A stretch of 20,082 nt of DNA from a virus: positions 1-20,082 of the IMG/VR virus record IMGVR_UViG_3300010885_002384. One strand, written 5' to 3'. The notes beneath the pieces were generated by a model. It did not search any database. It was given only the letters and a program-made list of their open reading frames with translations, and was not told the DNA's origin. The translations under genes and the position numbers were made by a program. Below, in pieces: positions 14,406 to 20,082 of this stretch; the stretch's first letter is position 1; every line of letters begins with the position of its first letter.

Positions 14406-15444
14406 TGCTGAAGCCCGAAAGATTATGGCGCAGATTAATAAGCGCTTTGGAGAAAACGTTGTTGTTCTAGGAGAGGATATTAGAAGTGACCTCATTCAAC
14501 GTGTTACTACTGGTTCTACTACTTTTGATTACATTCTGGGTGGTGGCTTTCCTACTAACCAGTGGAACGAGCTCGTGGGTGAGCCGTCGCATGGTAAGAC
14601 AGCGATTGCTCTCAAAACCATTGCCGCAAACCAAGCACTAGACCCTGAGTTTACTGCTGTTTGGGTAGCCGCTGAGCAGTGGGTACCTGAGTACGCTGCA
14701 ATGTGTGGGGTGGACATCTCCCGAGTCATTGTAATTGAAACTAATATTATGGAGGAAGCTTATGATGCGGTTCTTGCTTTTGCTGAATCAAAGTCAGTTG
14801 ACGCTATCGTTATTGATTCTCTTCCTGCCCTAGTTCCTGGGCCAGAAGATGAAAAGAGCATGGATGAAATGACCGTTGGTCGTGGAGCTCTAATCACTAA
14901 CAAGTTCTTCCGTAAAGCTGGAGCTGCTATGAAACGCAGCCTTGTTGAGAACGAGCGACCTATTCTAGGCATCATTATCAATCAGTACCGCATGAAGATT
15001 GGTGTAATGCATGGAGACCCACGCACTACTCCAGGTGGTCAAGGTAAAGACTACGCATACTTTACTCGCTCTGAGGTTCGTCGTGACGAATGGATTGAAG
15101 CAGGTACAGGCGTAAACAAAACGCGTGTAGGACAGCGTATCAAGATTCGTAATCTAAAGAACAAGACAGCCCCACCATCACAGGTTGCCTATATTGATTA
15201 CTACTTTGCTAGCCACAGCATTTATGAAGCAGGAGACTATGACACTTCTAAAGAAGTTGCAGCCATGGCTATTGTAAAGCAGATAGTAGACCGCAAGGGT
15301 GGTTGGATTTATTACGGCGAACGCAAGTGGCAGGGTCAGGAAAACCTGGTTAACTCACTTAGAGAAGAACCAGACTTCTTTGAAGAGCTGCGCCAGAAGG
15401 TACTTTCCACTCCAGATTCCTTTGTAGGAGTATCGGAAGAGTGA
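14398..15444 (+). CDS. recA: RecA recombinase
   Basis: The 348-residue protein starts at ATG 14398 with AGAAGGACC upstream; a TTG at 14338 in the same frame lies within the preceding small gene. It has the RecA core: Walker A GEPSHGKT (61-68), catalytic Glu93 in AAEQ, Walker B VDAIVIDSLPAL, and the L2 region NQYRMKIGVMHGDPRTTPGG, which matches the bacterial NQIRMKIGVM-type loop closely. The C-terminal domain (GGWIYYGERKWQGQENLV) matches bacterial RecA in order. The very acidic tail of E. coli RecA is short here. It would coat ssDNA and drive strand exchange, with the nucleases that follow. The next gene overlaps it by GTGA. Confidence 0.92.
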   Translation: MINAEARKIMAQINKRFGENVVVLGEDIRSDLIQRVTTGSTTFDYILGGGFPTNQWNELVGEPSHGKTAIALKTIAANQALDPEFTAVWVAAEQWVPEYAAMCGVDISRVIVIETNIMEEAYDAVLAFAESKSVDAIVIDSLPALVPGPEDEKSMDEMTVGRGALITNKFFRKAGAAMKRSLVENERPILGIIINQYRMKIGVMHGDPRTTPGGQGKDYAYFTRSEVRRDEWIEAGTGVNKTRVGQRIKIRNLKNKTAPPSQVAYIDYYFASHSIYEAGDYDTSKEVAAMAIVKQIVDRKGGWIYYGERKWQGQENLVNSLREEPDFFEELRQKVLSTPDSFVGVSEE

Positions 15445-15761
15445 AAAGCGAAGGACAGAAGCAGTCTCAGAAGCACGAGAAGCGTCTCGCCAAGGCAGTC
15501 GGAGGGCAAACCACTGCTGCTTCTGGGGCCTTCTGGTCCCGTAAAGGAGATGTTAGAAGCACTACACTTCTTATAGAACATAAGTGGACAGGCAAGCTAA
15601 GCAAAACAATCAGTTCAAAGGAACTAAAAAAGATTACAAATGAAGCCATTATGGATGGGCGACTACCTGTTTTTGGTATTCATCTAGATGGCGAAGACTA
15701 TGTCATTCTTATGGAGACTGACTTCTTAGAACTGTGGGATAAACTTCATGGACCTGAATAG
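15441..15761 (+). CDS. Small PD-(D/E)XK nuclease, Holliday-junction-resolvase-like
   Basis: The 106-residue protein starts with GTG in a GTGA overlap with recA. It has Glu13 in a basic first helix (KHEKRLAKAVGG), Asp37 in GDVR and a Glu46-x-Lys48 pair in LLIEHKW, the order E...D...ExK seen in PD-(D/E)XK enzymes and archaeal Hjc-like resolvases. Its small size and direct coupling to recA fit a junction or branch nuclease. A VRR-NUC or restriction-like endonuclease remains possible. The catalytic layout is seen; substrate is inferred. Confidence 0.7.
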   Translation: MKSEGQKQSQKHEKRLAKAVGGQTTAASGAFWSRKGDVRSTTLLIEHKWTGKLSKTISSKELKKITNEAIMDGRLPVFGIHLDGEDYVILMETDFLELWDKLHGPE

Positions 15762-16095
15762 TCTTTACGGACAAAAAGATGTGTCATGGATGGATGACTC
15801 AGCTTGCTTAAATCTACCTAACCCTGATATATTTTTTCCACCAAGAGATAAAGTTCTTTATAAGGAAACTGCAGACAAGGCAAAGGAGTACTGTCTAGGA
15901 ACAGCTGAGACTGCTCCTTGTCCTGTTAGAAATAAATGTCTGTGGTATGCAGTAGACTCAGATGAAAGTCACGGAATTTGGGGAGGCCTAAGTCACCGTG
16001 AAAGAAACGCACTTGTACGCAAGTGGCAACGACAACATAAAGCTAGCATGACCCTGAAGGACTATATTCTTCAGTCAAAAACGAAAGGTAAATAA
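15748..16095 (+). CDS. whiB: WhiB-family protein with unusual Cys spacing
   Basis: This 115-residue protein has the WhiB GIWGG turn (residues 76-80, then LSHRER), CPVRNKC, and the four Cys expected of the Fe-S cluster: Cys20, Cys49, Cys58 and Cys64. In typical Wbl proteins the second and third Cys are spaced C-x2-C; here they are C-x8-C, with a six-residue insert (LGTAETAP). The C-terminal basic part (RKWQRQHK) would bind DNA or sigma factor. Wbl proteins act with the primary sigma factor in Actinobacteria, and phage-encoded copies can interfere with host WhiB control. It overlaps the nuclease gene by 14 bases. This gene is the best single clue to an actinobacterial host. Confidence 0.88.
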   Translation: MDLNSLYGQKDVSWMDDSACLNLPNPDIFFPPRDKVLYKETADKAKEYCLGTAETAPCPVRNKCLWYAVDSDESHGIWGGLSHRERNALVRKWQRQHKASMTLKDYILQSKTKGK

Positions 16096-16965
16096 ATGAG
16101 CGTTACAAATAAGTCGGACCTATGGAAGTTCCTTGATGCTAAGAAGGCCCCATCTCGTTTGCTGGGTGACCTAGAGCGTCACCTACAAAAGCGTCCAGTA
16201 GGAGACCGAAGCACAACCGTGCTGCACCCATCAGAAATTATTAAACCTAGCTTCTGTCGTCGTGCATCCTATTTCCTACTAAGCGGGCACACCAAGATTG
16301 CTGAGAAGCCTAACCTGCGCTTGCAGTCTATCTTTGATGAGGGCCATGCCATTCACGCTAAGTGGCAGAACTGGTTCCAAGAGATGGGTGTACTACATGG
16401 TCGCTTTACCTGTACCTCCTGTCTATTTAGCCTATTTGGTACTGGACCAGTTAAGTGCCCACAGTGCGACAAAAACACCATGGAATATCGTGAGGTAACT
16501 TTGATTGATAATGACCTACGTATTGCAGGGCACACTGACGGTTGGATTAAAGGCATTGGTAATGACACTCTGATTGAAATTAAATCAATTGGTCCAGGAA
16601 CTATCCGTAATGAAGCTCCTTCTCTAATGCAGGAATCTAATGGAGACTTCATGAAAGCTTGGGGATTAGTTCGTAAACCTTTTGGCCCTCACATCCTGCA
16701 GGGTCAGGTATATCTAGAGCTAATGAACCGCATGGGGTATGTAGGCGAAGATGGTGAGCCAATCAACGAGATTGTATTCCTTTACGAGTTAAAGGCAGAC
16801 CAATCCTACAAGGAGTTCTCAGTCAAGCGTGACTTTGAGCTTGTTCGCCATGTATTTGACCTTGCAGAAACCGTGGTAAAGTCTGTAGAAGACAAGATTG
16901 CACCAGTCTGTAACAACAACCCAGCAGGTACCTGTAAGGACTGCGCACCATACAAGGAGGAGTAA
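16096..16965 (+). CDS. Cas4/RecB-like PD-(D/E)XK exonuclease with inserted zinc finger
   Basis: The 289-residue protein starts directly after the WhiB stop (GAAAGGTAAATAAATG). It has the RecB-family core: GHTDG with Asp148, then EIKS with Glu161 and Lys163, and QGQVYLEL as the following helix motif. Cys54 (FCRR) plus Cys272, Cys280 and Cys283 near the C-terminus are spaced as the [4Fe-4S] site of Cas4 and AddB-type nucleases. Between residues 106 and 124 is an added finger, C-x2-C ... C-x2-C (CTSC, CPQC). It likely resects DNA ends for RecA-dependent recombination. No cas genes or arrays are nearby, so a CRISPR role is not suggested. Confidence 0.82.
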   Translation: MSVTNKSDLWKFLDAKKAPSRLLGDLERHLQKRPVGDRSTTVLHPSEIIKPSFCRRASYFLLSGHTKIAEKPNLRLQSIFDEGHAIHAKWQNWFQEMGVLHGRFTCTSCLFSLFGTGPVKCPQCDKNTMEYREVTLIDNDLRIAGHTDGWIKGIGNDTLIEIKSIGPGTIRNEAPSLMQESNGDFMKAWGLVRKPFGPHILQGQVYLELMNRMGYVGEDGEPINEIVFLYELKADQSYKEFSVKRDFELVRHVFDLAETVVKSVEDKIAPVCNNNPAGTCKDCAPYKEE

Positions 16966-17414
16966 TGTCAGCATTACAAAAGTTTGAAGGTTGGGGTTTG
17001 ACTTTTAAAAAGCCAGGCTTTGACCAAGTTCACTTACCTTCAGACATTACAGCAATAGGTTCCGAAGATATTGGGGAGCTTTTTACAAAGCTAACCGCAT
17101 GGACAGACTATATTGCTTCGCAGCACACTTTAGCTATTCTGGAGGAACGTGCTGCTTTAAAGAAGAAAGACTACCTTGAGAATACTATGCTAATTAAACG
17201 CATGGGGGCTTCAGTCAAAGGCGAAAGAGTTACCACAGTCAAGGCAGAGATTGCTGTGCATCAAGATGTAGTGGACCTTGACAATGATTACGAAGAGAAG
17301 TACGCTTATCGTAAGCTAGTTGAAATGCTACTCACTAACCACGAGCGTGACTTACAGCTAGTCTCAAGAGAAATTACACGGCGTTCAAACGATTCAAGAA
17401 AGGCATATCTATAA
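16965..17414 (+). CDS. Hypothetical helical protein
   Basis: Starting in a TAATG overlap, this 149-residue protein is unrecognised. After a short N-terminus (GWGLTFKKPGFDQVHLPSDI) it is nearly all helix with many charged residues, including EERAALKKKDYLENTMLIKR, and coiled-coil-like heptads. It is flanked by the Cas4-like nuclease and a DUF1599-type gene, both coupled by overlap, so a recombination-linked role is possible. No motif of a known enzyme is visible. Confidence 0.62.
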   Translation: MSALQKFEGWGLTFKKPGFDQVHLPSDITAIGSEDIGELFTKLTAWTDYIASQHTLAILEERAALKKKDYLENTMLIKRMGASVKGERVTTVKAEIAVHQDVVDLDNDYEEKYAYRKLVEMLLTNHERDLQLVSREITRRSNDSRKAYL

Positions 17415-17878
17415 TGGGAAAAATGAAAGACATCTTTACACAAATGCAAGAACTAGGGATTGACCCGAACACACCAGAAGGTCAAGCTAAATTTGAAGAA
17501 ATAGTTGAGGGAATGTACCCAGGTCGCATCCCTTCAAAAGGAACTTTTCAAAGCCTGCCACTAGTTACACAAGAACAAATACGTAAAGCTAATCCAAATG
17601 CACAATTTGAAGAGGCTGTACAACAGAAGTTTCAACATGCTAAGCACGTGTTGCTATCTAAGCACAAAGACTACGGACCAAAGAATATAGCACACAGCCC
17701 AGGAGGGCCTCTAAATGGTCTTCGTGTTCGTATGTGGGATAAGTTTGCACGTATTAACAATTTAATTGATTCAAATAAAAAGCCAGAACACGAAAGTCTA
17801 CGTGACTCATTCTTGGACATGGCTAACTACGCTATTATTGCAATGCTAGTACTAGATGGAGAGTGGCCAAATGAATAA
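17414..17878 (+). CDS. DUF1599-type (nucleotide modification associated) protein
   Basis: The 154-residue protein has a variable N-terminal 70 residues and then the DUF1599 signature: HKDYGPKN (84-91), GLRVRMWDKFARI (102-114) and ESLRDSFLDMANYAIIAM (127-144). These carry the acidic and basic residues of the all-helical NTP-pyrophosphohydrolase-like fold. DUF1599 proteins are often linked with phage nucleotide metabolism or DNA base modification. No modifying enzyme is visible in the window, so it may act on a nucleotide pool or work with a gene elsewhere in the genome. ATG overlaps the previous stop by one base. Confidence 0.78.
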   Translation: MGKMKDIFTQMQELGIDPNTPEGQAKFEEIVEGMYPGRIPSKGTFQSLPLVTQEQIRKANPNAQFEEAVQQKFQHAKHVLLSKHKDYGPKNIAHSPGGPLNGLRVRMWDKFARINNLIDSNKKPEHESLRDSFLDMANYAIIAMLVLDGEWPNE

Positions 17879-17969
17879 CATAATACTGCTTATAGTAGGA
17901 TTTGTTATAGGGTTTATAGTTATGAAGTTAGCTATGAAATTAGTAGACAAGTATGGAGATAAAGAATGA
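17871..17969 (+). CDS. 32-residue membrane micro-protein
   Basis: The ORF begins 8 bases before the DUF1599 gene ends and stops in an ATGA overlap with the next gene. It encodes a single hydrophobic span (NIILLIVGFVIGFIVMKLAM) and a short charged tail (LVDKYGDKE). The tight fit between two genes supports it; no function is suggested. Confidence 0.55.
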   Translation: MNNIILLIVGFVIGFIVMKLAMKLVDKYGDKE

Positions 17970-18397
17970 AAGCATCAGGATTTGAACCACGTTTTGACCG
18001 CGACATGGAACGCGGAGAAGTAGGAGAGCAACTACTCGACCTACTGTTTGAAGACAGCAAAGACCCAACAGTAATGATTGAAGTCAAGACTGACTACAAA
18101 GCAGGACAGACTGGCAACTTCTACATAGAAACTGACAAGTACCGTAAGCCAGACCAAAGCGACATAGTACCTTCAGGAATTAATGGGACCCATTCTAAGT
18201 GGTGGGGCCAGGCATCTCCCGATGGCTCAGCTATCCTACTAATTAAAACGGAAGTACTACGTGACTACATTGACCTTGTAGAACCCCCACGTAGCGCACA
18301 GCCTCGTATGAACCCACAGTCAGCAGCAAGCCTTGGAGTTTTAGTATCTATCAAGGGACTGATGAAGTACCTAAAGATGTGGAATAGCAACGAATAA
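17966..18397 (+). CDS. Second small PD-(D/E)XK nuclease-like protein
   Basis: The 143-residue protein starts in ATGA. A helix with acidic residues (ERGEVGEQLLDLLFED, Glu18 and Glu21) is followed by a strand carrying Glu39-x-Lys41 (MIEVKTD) and a second acidic strand with Glu55 (NFYIET). This is the order expected of a PD-(D/E)XK fold, though a clear separate Asp before the ExK is less obvious than in the nuclease beside recA. The C-terminal 60 residues hold several Pro/Arg turns. It may cut branched or mismatched DNA, or recognise it without cutting. Lower confidence than the upstream nuclease. Confidence 0.6.
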   Translation: MKASGFEPRFDRDMERGEVGEQLLDLLFEDSKDPTVMIEVKTDYKAGQTGNFYIETDKYRKPDQSDIVPSGINGTHSKWWGQASPDGSAILLIKTEVLRDYIDLVEPPRSAQPRMNPQSAASLGVLVSIKGLMKYLKMWNSNE

Positions 18398-18399
18398 CA

Positions 18400-18729
18400 A
18401 TGGCAAGAAAAAAAGCGGCCACACCAGCTGTCCCTAAACCCAACGACCTATGGCAGGTCAAAGAAGAAATGCAAATCAATGGGCGCAATGTTTCTAAAGG
18501 AACAGAGCTAAAAATAAAGGGACAGCGTGGCCGCTTTCGTTTTGTAAAGCACGTGTTAACTGAAAAAAATAAAGAGTGGATTGATGTAATAGGTGGTCCA
18601 AAAGGACAAGAGCAATGGAGAAGCTATTCTCCTACAGATGTAAAGACTGTCCACGTTAAGAATCAAACCGATGCTAACTTAGCCAAGGTATATAAGAAAA
18701 AACAGAAAGATAAGAAAAATGGCCTTTGA
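18400..18729 (+). CDS. Small basic protein, possible SH3-like fold
   Basis: The 109-residue protein is strongly basic at both ends (MARKKAATPAVPK, then KVYKKKQKDKKNG). The middle is strand-rich (ELKIKGQRGRFRFVKHVLTE, then EWIDVIGGPKGQEQWRSY) and could be a small beta-barrel that binds nucleic acid. It lies two bases after the previous stop and has no obvious Shine-Dalgarno, so translation may be coupled. The RuvC-like gene overlaps its end by 11 bases. I do not recognise a named family with certainty. Confidence 0.6.
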   Translation: MARKKAATPAVPKPNDLWQVKEEMQINGRNVSKGTELKIKGQRGRFRFVKHVLTEKNKEWIDVIGGPKGQEQWRSYSPTDVKTVHVKNQTDANLAKVYKKKQKDKKNGL

Positions 18730-19327
18730 GAAAAATTTTTCTGAAGGAATTTTGGAAGGTGCAGTAGCCATTGGTATTGACCAATCGCTAACAGGGTTTG
18801 CCTTTACCGCAGTTGTTGTTGCTAATCCATCAATTTATGAGACTTGGGTATATAGGTCCCCGTTTAATGGCGTTCAAAGGTTAGACGATATTCAAACGTT
18901 TATGTTTGACAAATTTGAATACCTAAAAGCAAAAAAGTGCAATATTACAGAAATTGCCATGGAATCCCCTTTTCTAGGGTCCCCCTCTACTCTTCTTCTC
19001 TCTGAGCTTGCTGCCGCAGTCAAACTTTTCCTTTATACCCATTTTGACGATTCAAATAACTACACCTCTGAAACCCTTAACCACTTAAGAACCCCCCTAG
19101 TTGTACCTCCAATGACTTTGAAGAAATACGCTACAGGTAAAGGAACCTCTAAAAAGCAGGAGATGCTCCTACAGATGTACAAGCGTTGGGGCGTAGAATT
19201 TAACGATGACAACGCTGCTGATTCCTATGCTCTGGCCAGACTGGCTTCAGGAGCCACTTTAGGTGCTATAGAGGCAGAAATAATTGAAAAGCTAAAAGAC
19301 GTTAAATACCGAGATATTATCCAATAA
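18719..19327 (+). CDS. ruvC: RuvC-like Holliday junction resolvase
   Basis: The 202-residue protein has the RNase-H fold of RuvC: IGIDQSLTG with Asp21, IAMESPF with Glu82, a GKGTSKKQEML segment matching the RuvC GKGxADKxQ loop, and DDNAADSYALARL with Asp164/Asp168. These are the four acidic metal ligands of RuvC resolvases. It would cut junctions left by RecA-driven recombination or replication. The ATG overlaps the previous gene by 11 bases. It is a second possible junction nuclease along with the small PD-(D/E)XK protein beside recA. Confidence 0.82.
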   Translation: MAFEKNFSEGILEGAVAIGIDQSLTGFAFTAVVVANPSIYETWVYRSPFNGVQRLDDIQTFMFDKFEYLKAKKCNITEIAMESPFLGSPSTLLLSELAAAVKLFLYTHFDDSNNYTSETLNHLRTPLVVPPMTLKKYATGKGTSKKQEMLLQMYKRWGVEFNDDNAADSYALARLASGATLGAIEAEIIEKLKDVKYRDIIQ

Positions 19328-19339
19328 CTAAGGTAATCT

Positions 19340-19370
19340 AATTGATGAGGATGGCACGAAACCGTCAATT
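19340..19370 (+). promoter_or_regulatory. Stem-loop between the RuvC-like and SpoVS genes
   Basis: AATTGATG (19340-19347) pairs with CGTCAATT (19363-19370) in an 8-bp stem with one T-G pair and a 15-base loop (19348-19362). No T-run follows, so it is not a typical terminator. It lies just before the SpoVS ribosome site (AAGGA at 19372-19376) and may affect SpoVS translation. The structure is seen; use is inferred. Confidence 0.35.
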
Positions 19371-19386
19371 TAAGGATTAAAATATC

Positions 19387-19683
19387 GTGACCGAAGAAAA
19401 CATCAGCCTACCATCGACCGAGGAACCATTCCTTAGGGTCAGTGCAGGTTCAAACCCACAATCAGTAGCATCAGCAATAGCACACGCACTACAAGAAAAC
19501 GGGTCTGTGAAGCTCCGAGCTGTAGGAGCAGGTGCAGTAAACCAAGCTGTTAAGGCTATGGCCATCGCTCGTGGGTTCGTAGCCCCAAAGGGTAAGGACC
19601 TAACCGTAATTCCAGGGTTTACCACAATTGAGTCTCGCGATGGTGAGATTTCTGCAATTGTGTTTATCATTTCAGCAAGCTAA
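19387..19683 (+). CDS. spoVS: SpoVS-family protein
   Basis: The 98-residue product matches the stage V sporulation protein S family closely: FLRVSAGSNPQSVASAIAHA, then GAGAVNQAVKAMAIARGFVA and DLTVIPGFTTIE. It has a short N-terminal extension of about 14 residues. SpoVS has an Alba-like fold and affects sporulation, septum formation and morphology in Bacillus; nucleic-acid binding is suspected. A phage copy may alter host division or bind DNA or RNA. Start is GTG 19387, the only one allowed by the upstream in-frame stop at 19378; AAGGA lies ten bases upstream. It follows the RuvC-like gene after a 59-base gap. Confidence 0.9.
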   Translation: MTEENISLPSTEEPFLRVSAGSNPQSVASAIAHALQENGSVKLRAVGAGAVNQAVKAMAIARGFVAPKGKDLTVIPGFTTIESRDGEISAIVFIISAS

Positions 19684-19721
19684 AAAAGATTTACTCTTAA
19701 GATAGAGAAAAAGGAGTCCTC

Positions 19722-20082
19722 ATGGCAGCATGGGCATCAATGGGACACGGTATGAGACGTCGTACTGGAACCCCTTCAAACCACCTAGAAGCGGCAGGAA
19801 AGAAAATGGCACGTAATCACCAGACCTCAAATGAGGCATACTCAGACGCAGCAGCAGCAGGAAGCGTTCGCATTCCTATTGGAGCAGCAGCACCAGCACC
19901 AGTTCTAAAGGGAACCCTAATTCCTAAGAAGAACGTTCAAGCTGGAGACCCAACTGCTGGTGGCAAGGCTAACCGAGTCAACCGACTTGACACTGAAAAA
20001 ACTGGAGCTACTTACCGCGTTCAGCCTAAGTCAACTTTTGTTCAGCTTGACCCTGCAGCAGGCCCAACTATGGCTAGCGCAA
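19722..20082 (+). CDS. Ala-rich unknown protein, 3' partial
   Basis: ATG 19722 with a strong ribosome site (AAAAAGGAGTCCTC) opens a frame that runs to the end of the window, with 120 codons seen. The visible part is rich in Ala, Gly, Pro, Thr and Lys: a basic N-terminus (GMRRRTGTP, LEAAGKKMARNHQ), an Ala run (AAAAGSVRIPIGAAAPAPV) and basic turns (GKANRVNRLDTEK). No catalytic motif is visible. Such low-complexity proteins occur among phage structural and DNA-associated proteins. The C-terminus is outside the window, so a role cannot be assigned. Confidence 0.6.
   Translation, partial: MAAWASMGHGMRRRTGTPSNHLEAAGKKMARNHQTSNEAYSDAAAAGSVRIPIGAAAPAPVLKGTLIPKKNVQAGDPTAGGKANRVNRLDTEKTGATYRVQPKSTFVQLDPAAGPTMASA

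Noticed and set aside
14338-15444. Longer RecA from TTG 14338
   Set aside because: The added part lies inside the preceding membrane ORF; ATG 14398 has a good ribosome site and begins a normal RecA N-terminus.
16096-16965. CRISPR-Cas system suggested by the Cas4-like protein
   Set aside because: There is no repeat-spacer array and no other cas gene in the window; phage recombination nucleases of this type occur alone.
19340-19372. Hammerhead-ribozyme-like core (GATGAG ... CGAAAC ... GTC) before the SpoVS gene
   Set aside because: Stem II would be a single pair and stem III a single pair with a 3-base loop, and the first core base is T, not C. The simple stem-loop explains the sequence better.

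Overview
This window looks like part of a tailed double-stranded DNA phage genome (Caudoviricetes) that infects a low- to mid-GC actinobacterium. The phage reading rests on tightly packed genes, all on the + strand, with ATGA, TAATG or GTGA stop/start overlaps; a modular tail protein running into a full phage replication and recombination module; and many very small ORFs. The actinobacterial host is inferred from a WhiB-family gene, a family essentially confined to Actinobacteria and their phages, together with moderate GC. Freshwater actinobacteria are a plausible host group, but the sequence alone does not prove this. No lysogeny genes (integrase, excisionase, CI-like repressor) are visible.

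Layout. 1-2418 is the 3' part of a tail protein with three jelly-roll, carbohydrate-binding-like modules. A small multi-spanning membrane protein follows. 2689-6342 is the initiation module: a winged-helix initiator, a DnaC/IstB-type helicase loader, a SWIM zinc-finger protein, an unknown protein and a DnaB-type helicase. 6342-9804 carries a CHC2/TOPRIM primase, an SNF2-type helicase, a helical unknown protein and a MerR-like protein. 9867-12609 carries a zinc-containing gp32-like ssDNA-binding protein, a 17-bp perfect hairpin and a Klenow-type DNA polymerase. 12609-14405 is a run of small ORFs, including membrane micro-proteins and two Cys zinc-binding proteins. 14398-19327 is the recombination and nuclease module: RecA, a small PD-(D/E)XK nuclease, WhiB, a Cas4/RecB-like nuclease, a DUF1599-type protein, a second small PD-(D/E)XK protein and a RuvC-like resolvase. 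The window ends with a SpoVS homologue and the 5' part of an Ala-rich unknown protein.

How the genes work together. The initiator and loader probably load the DnaB helicase. The primase, ssDNA-binding protein and polymerase form a largely self-sufficient fork. RecA, the Cas4-like nuclease and the junction nucleases would handle recombination and genome resolution. WhiB and SpoVS are candidate regulators acting on the host or on phage development.

The most interesting non-gene signal is in the middle of the initiator gene. The DNA for its Thr/Ser-rich linker holds a cluster of ACT-rich repeats and dyads, followed by a strong internal Shine-Dalgarno and an in-frame ATG. This is reminiscent of the lambda-type arrangement with the origin inside the initiator gene. 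No tRNA, CRISPR array or insertion sequence was seen, and no gap of 300 bases or more lacks a gene.
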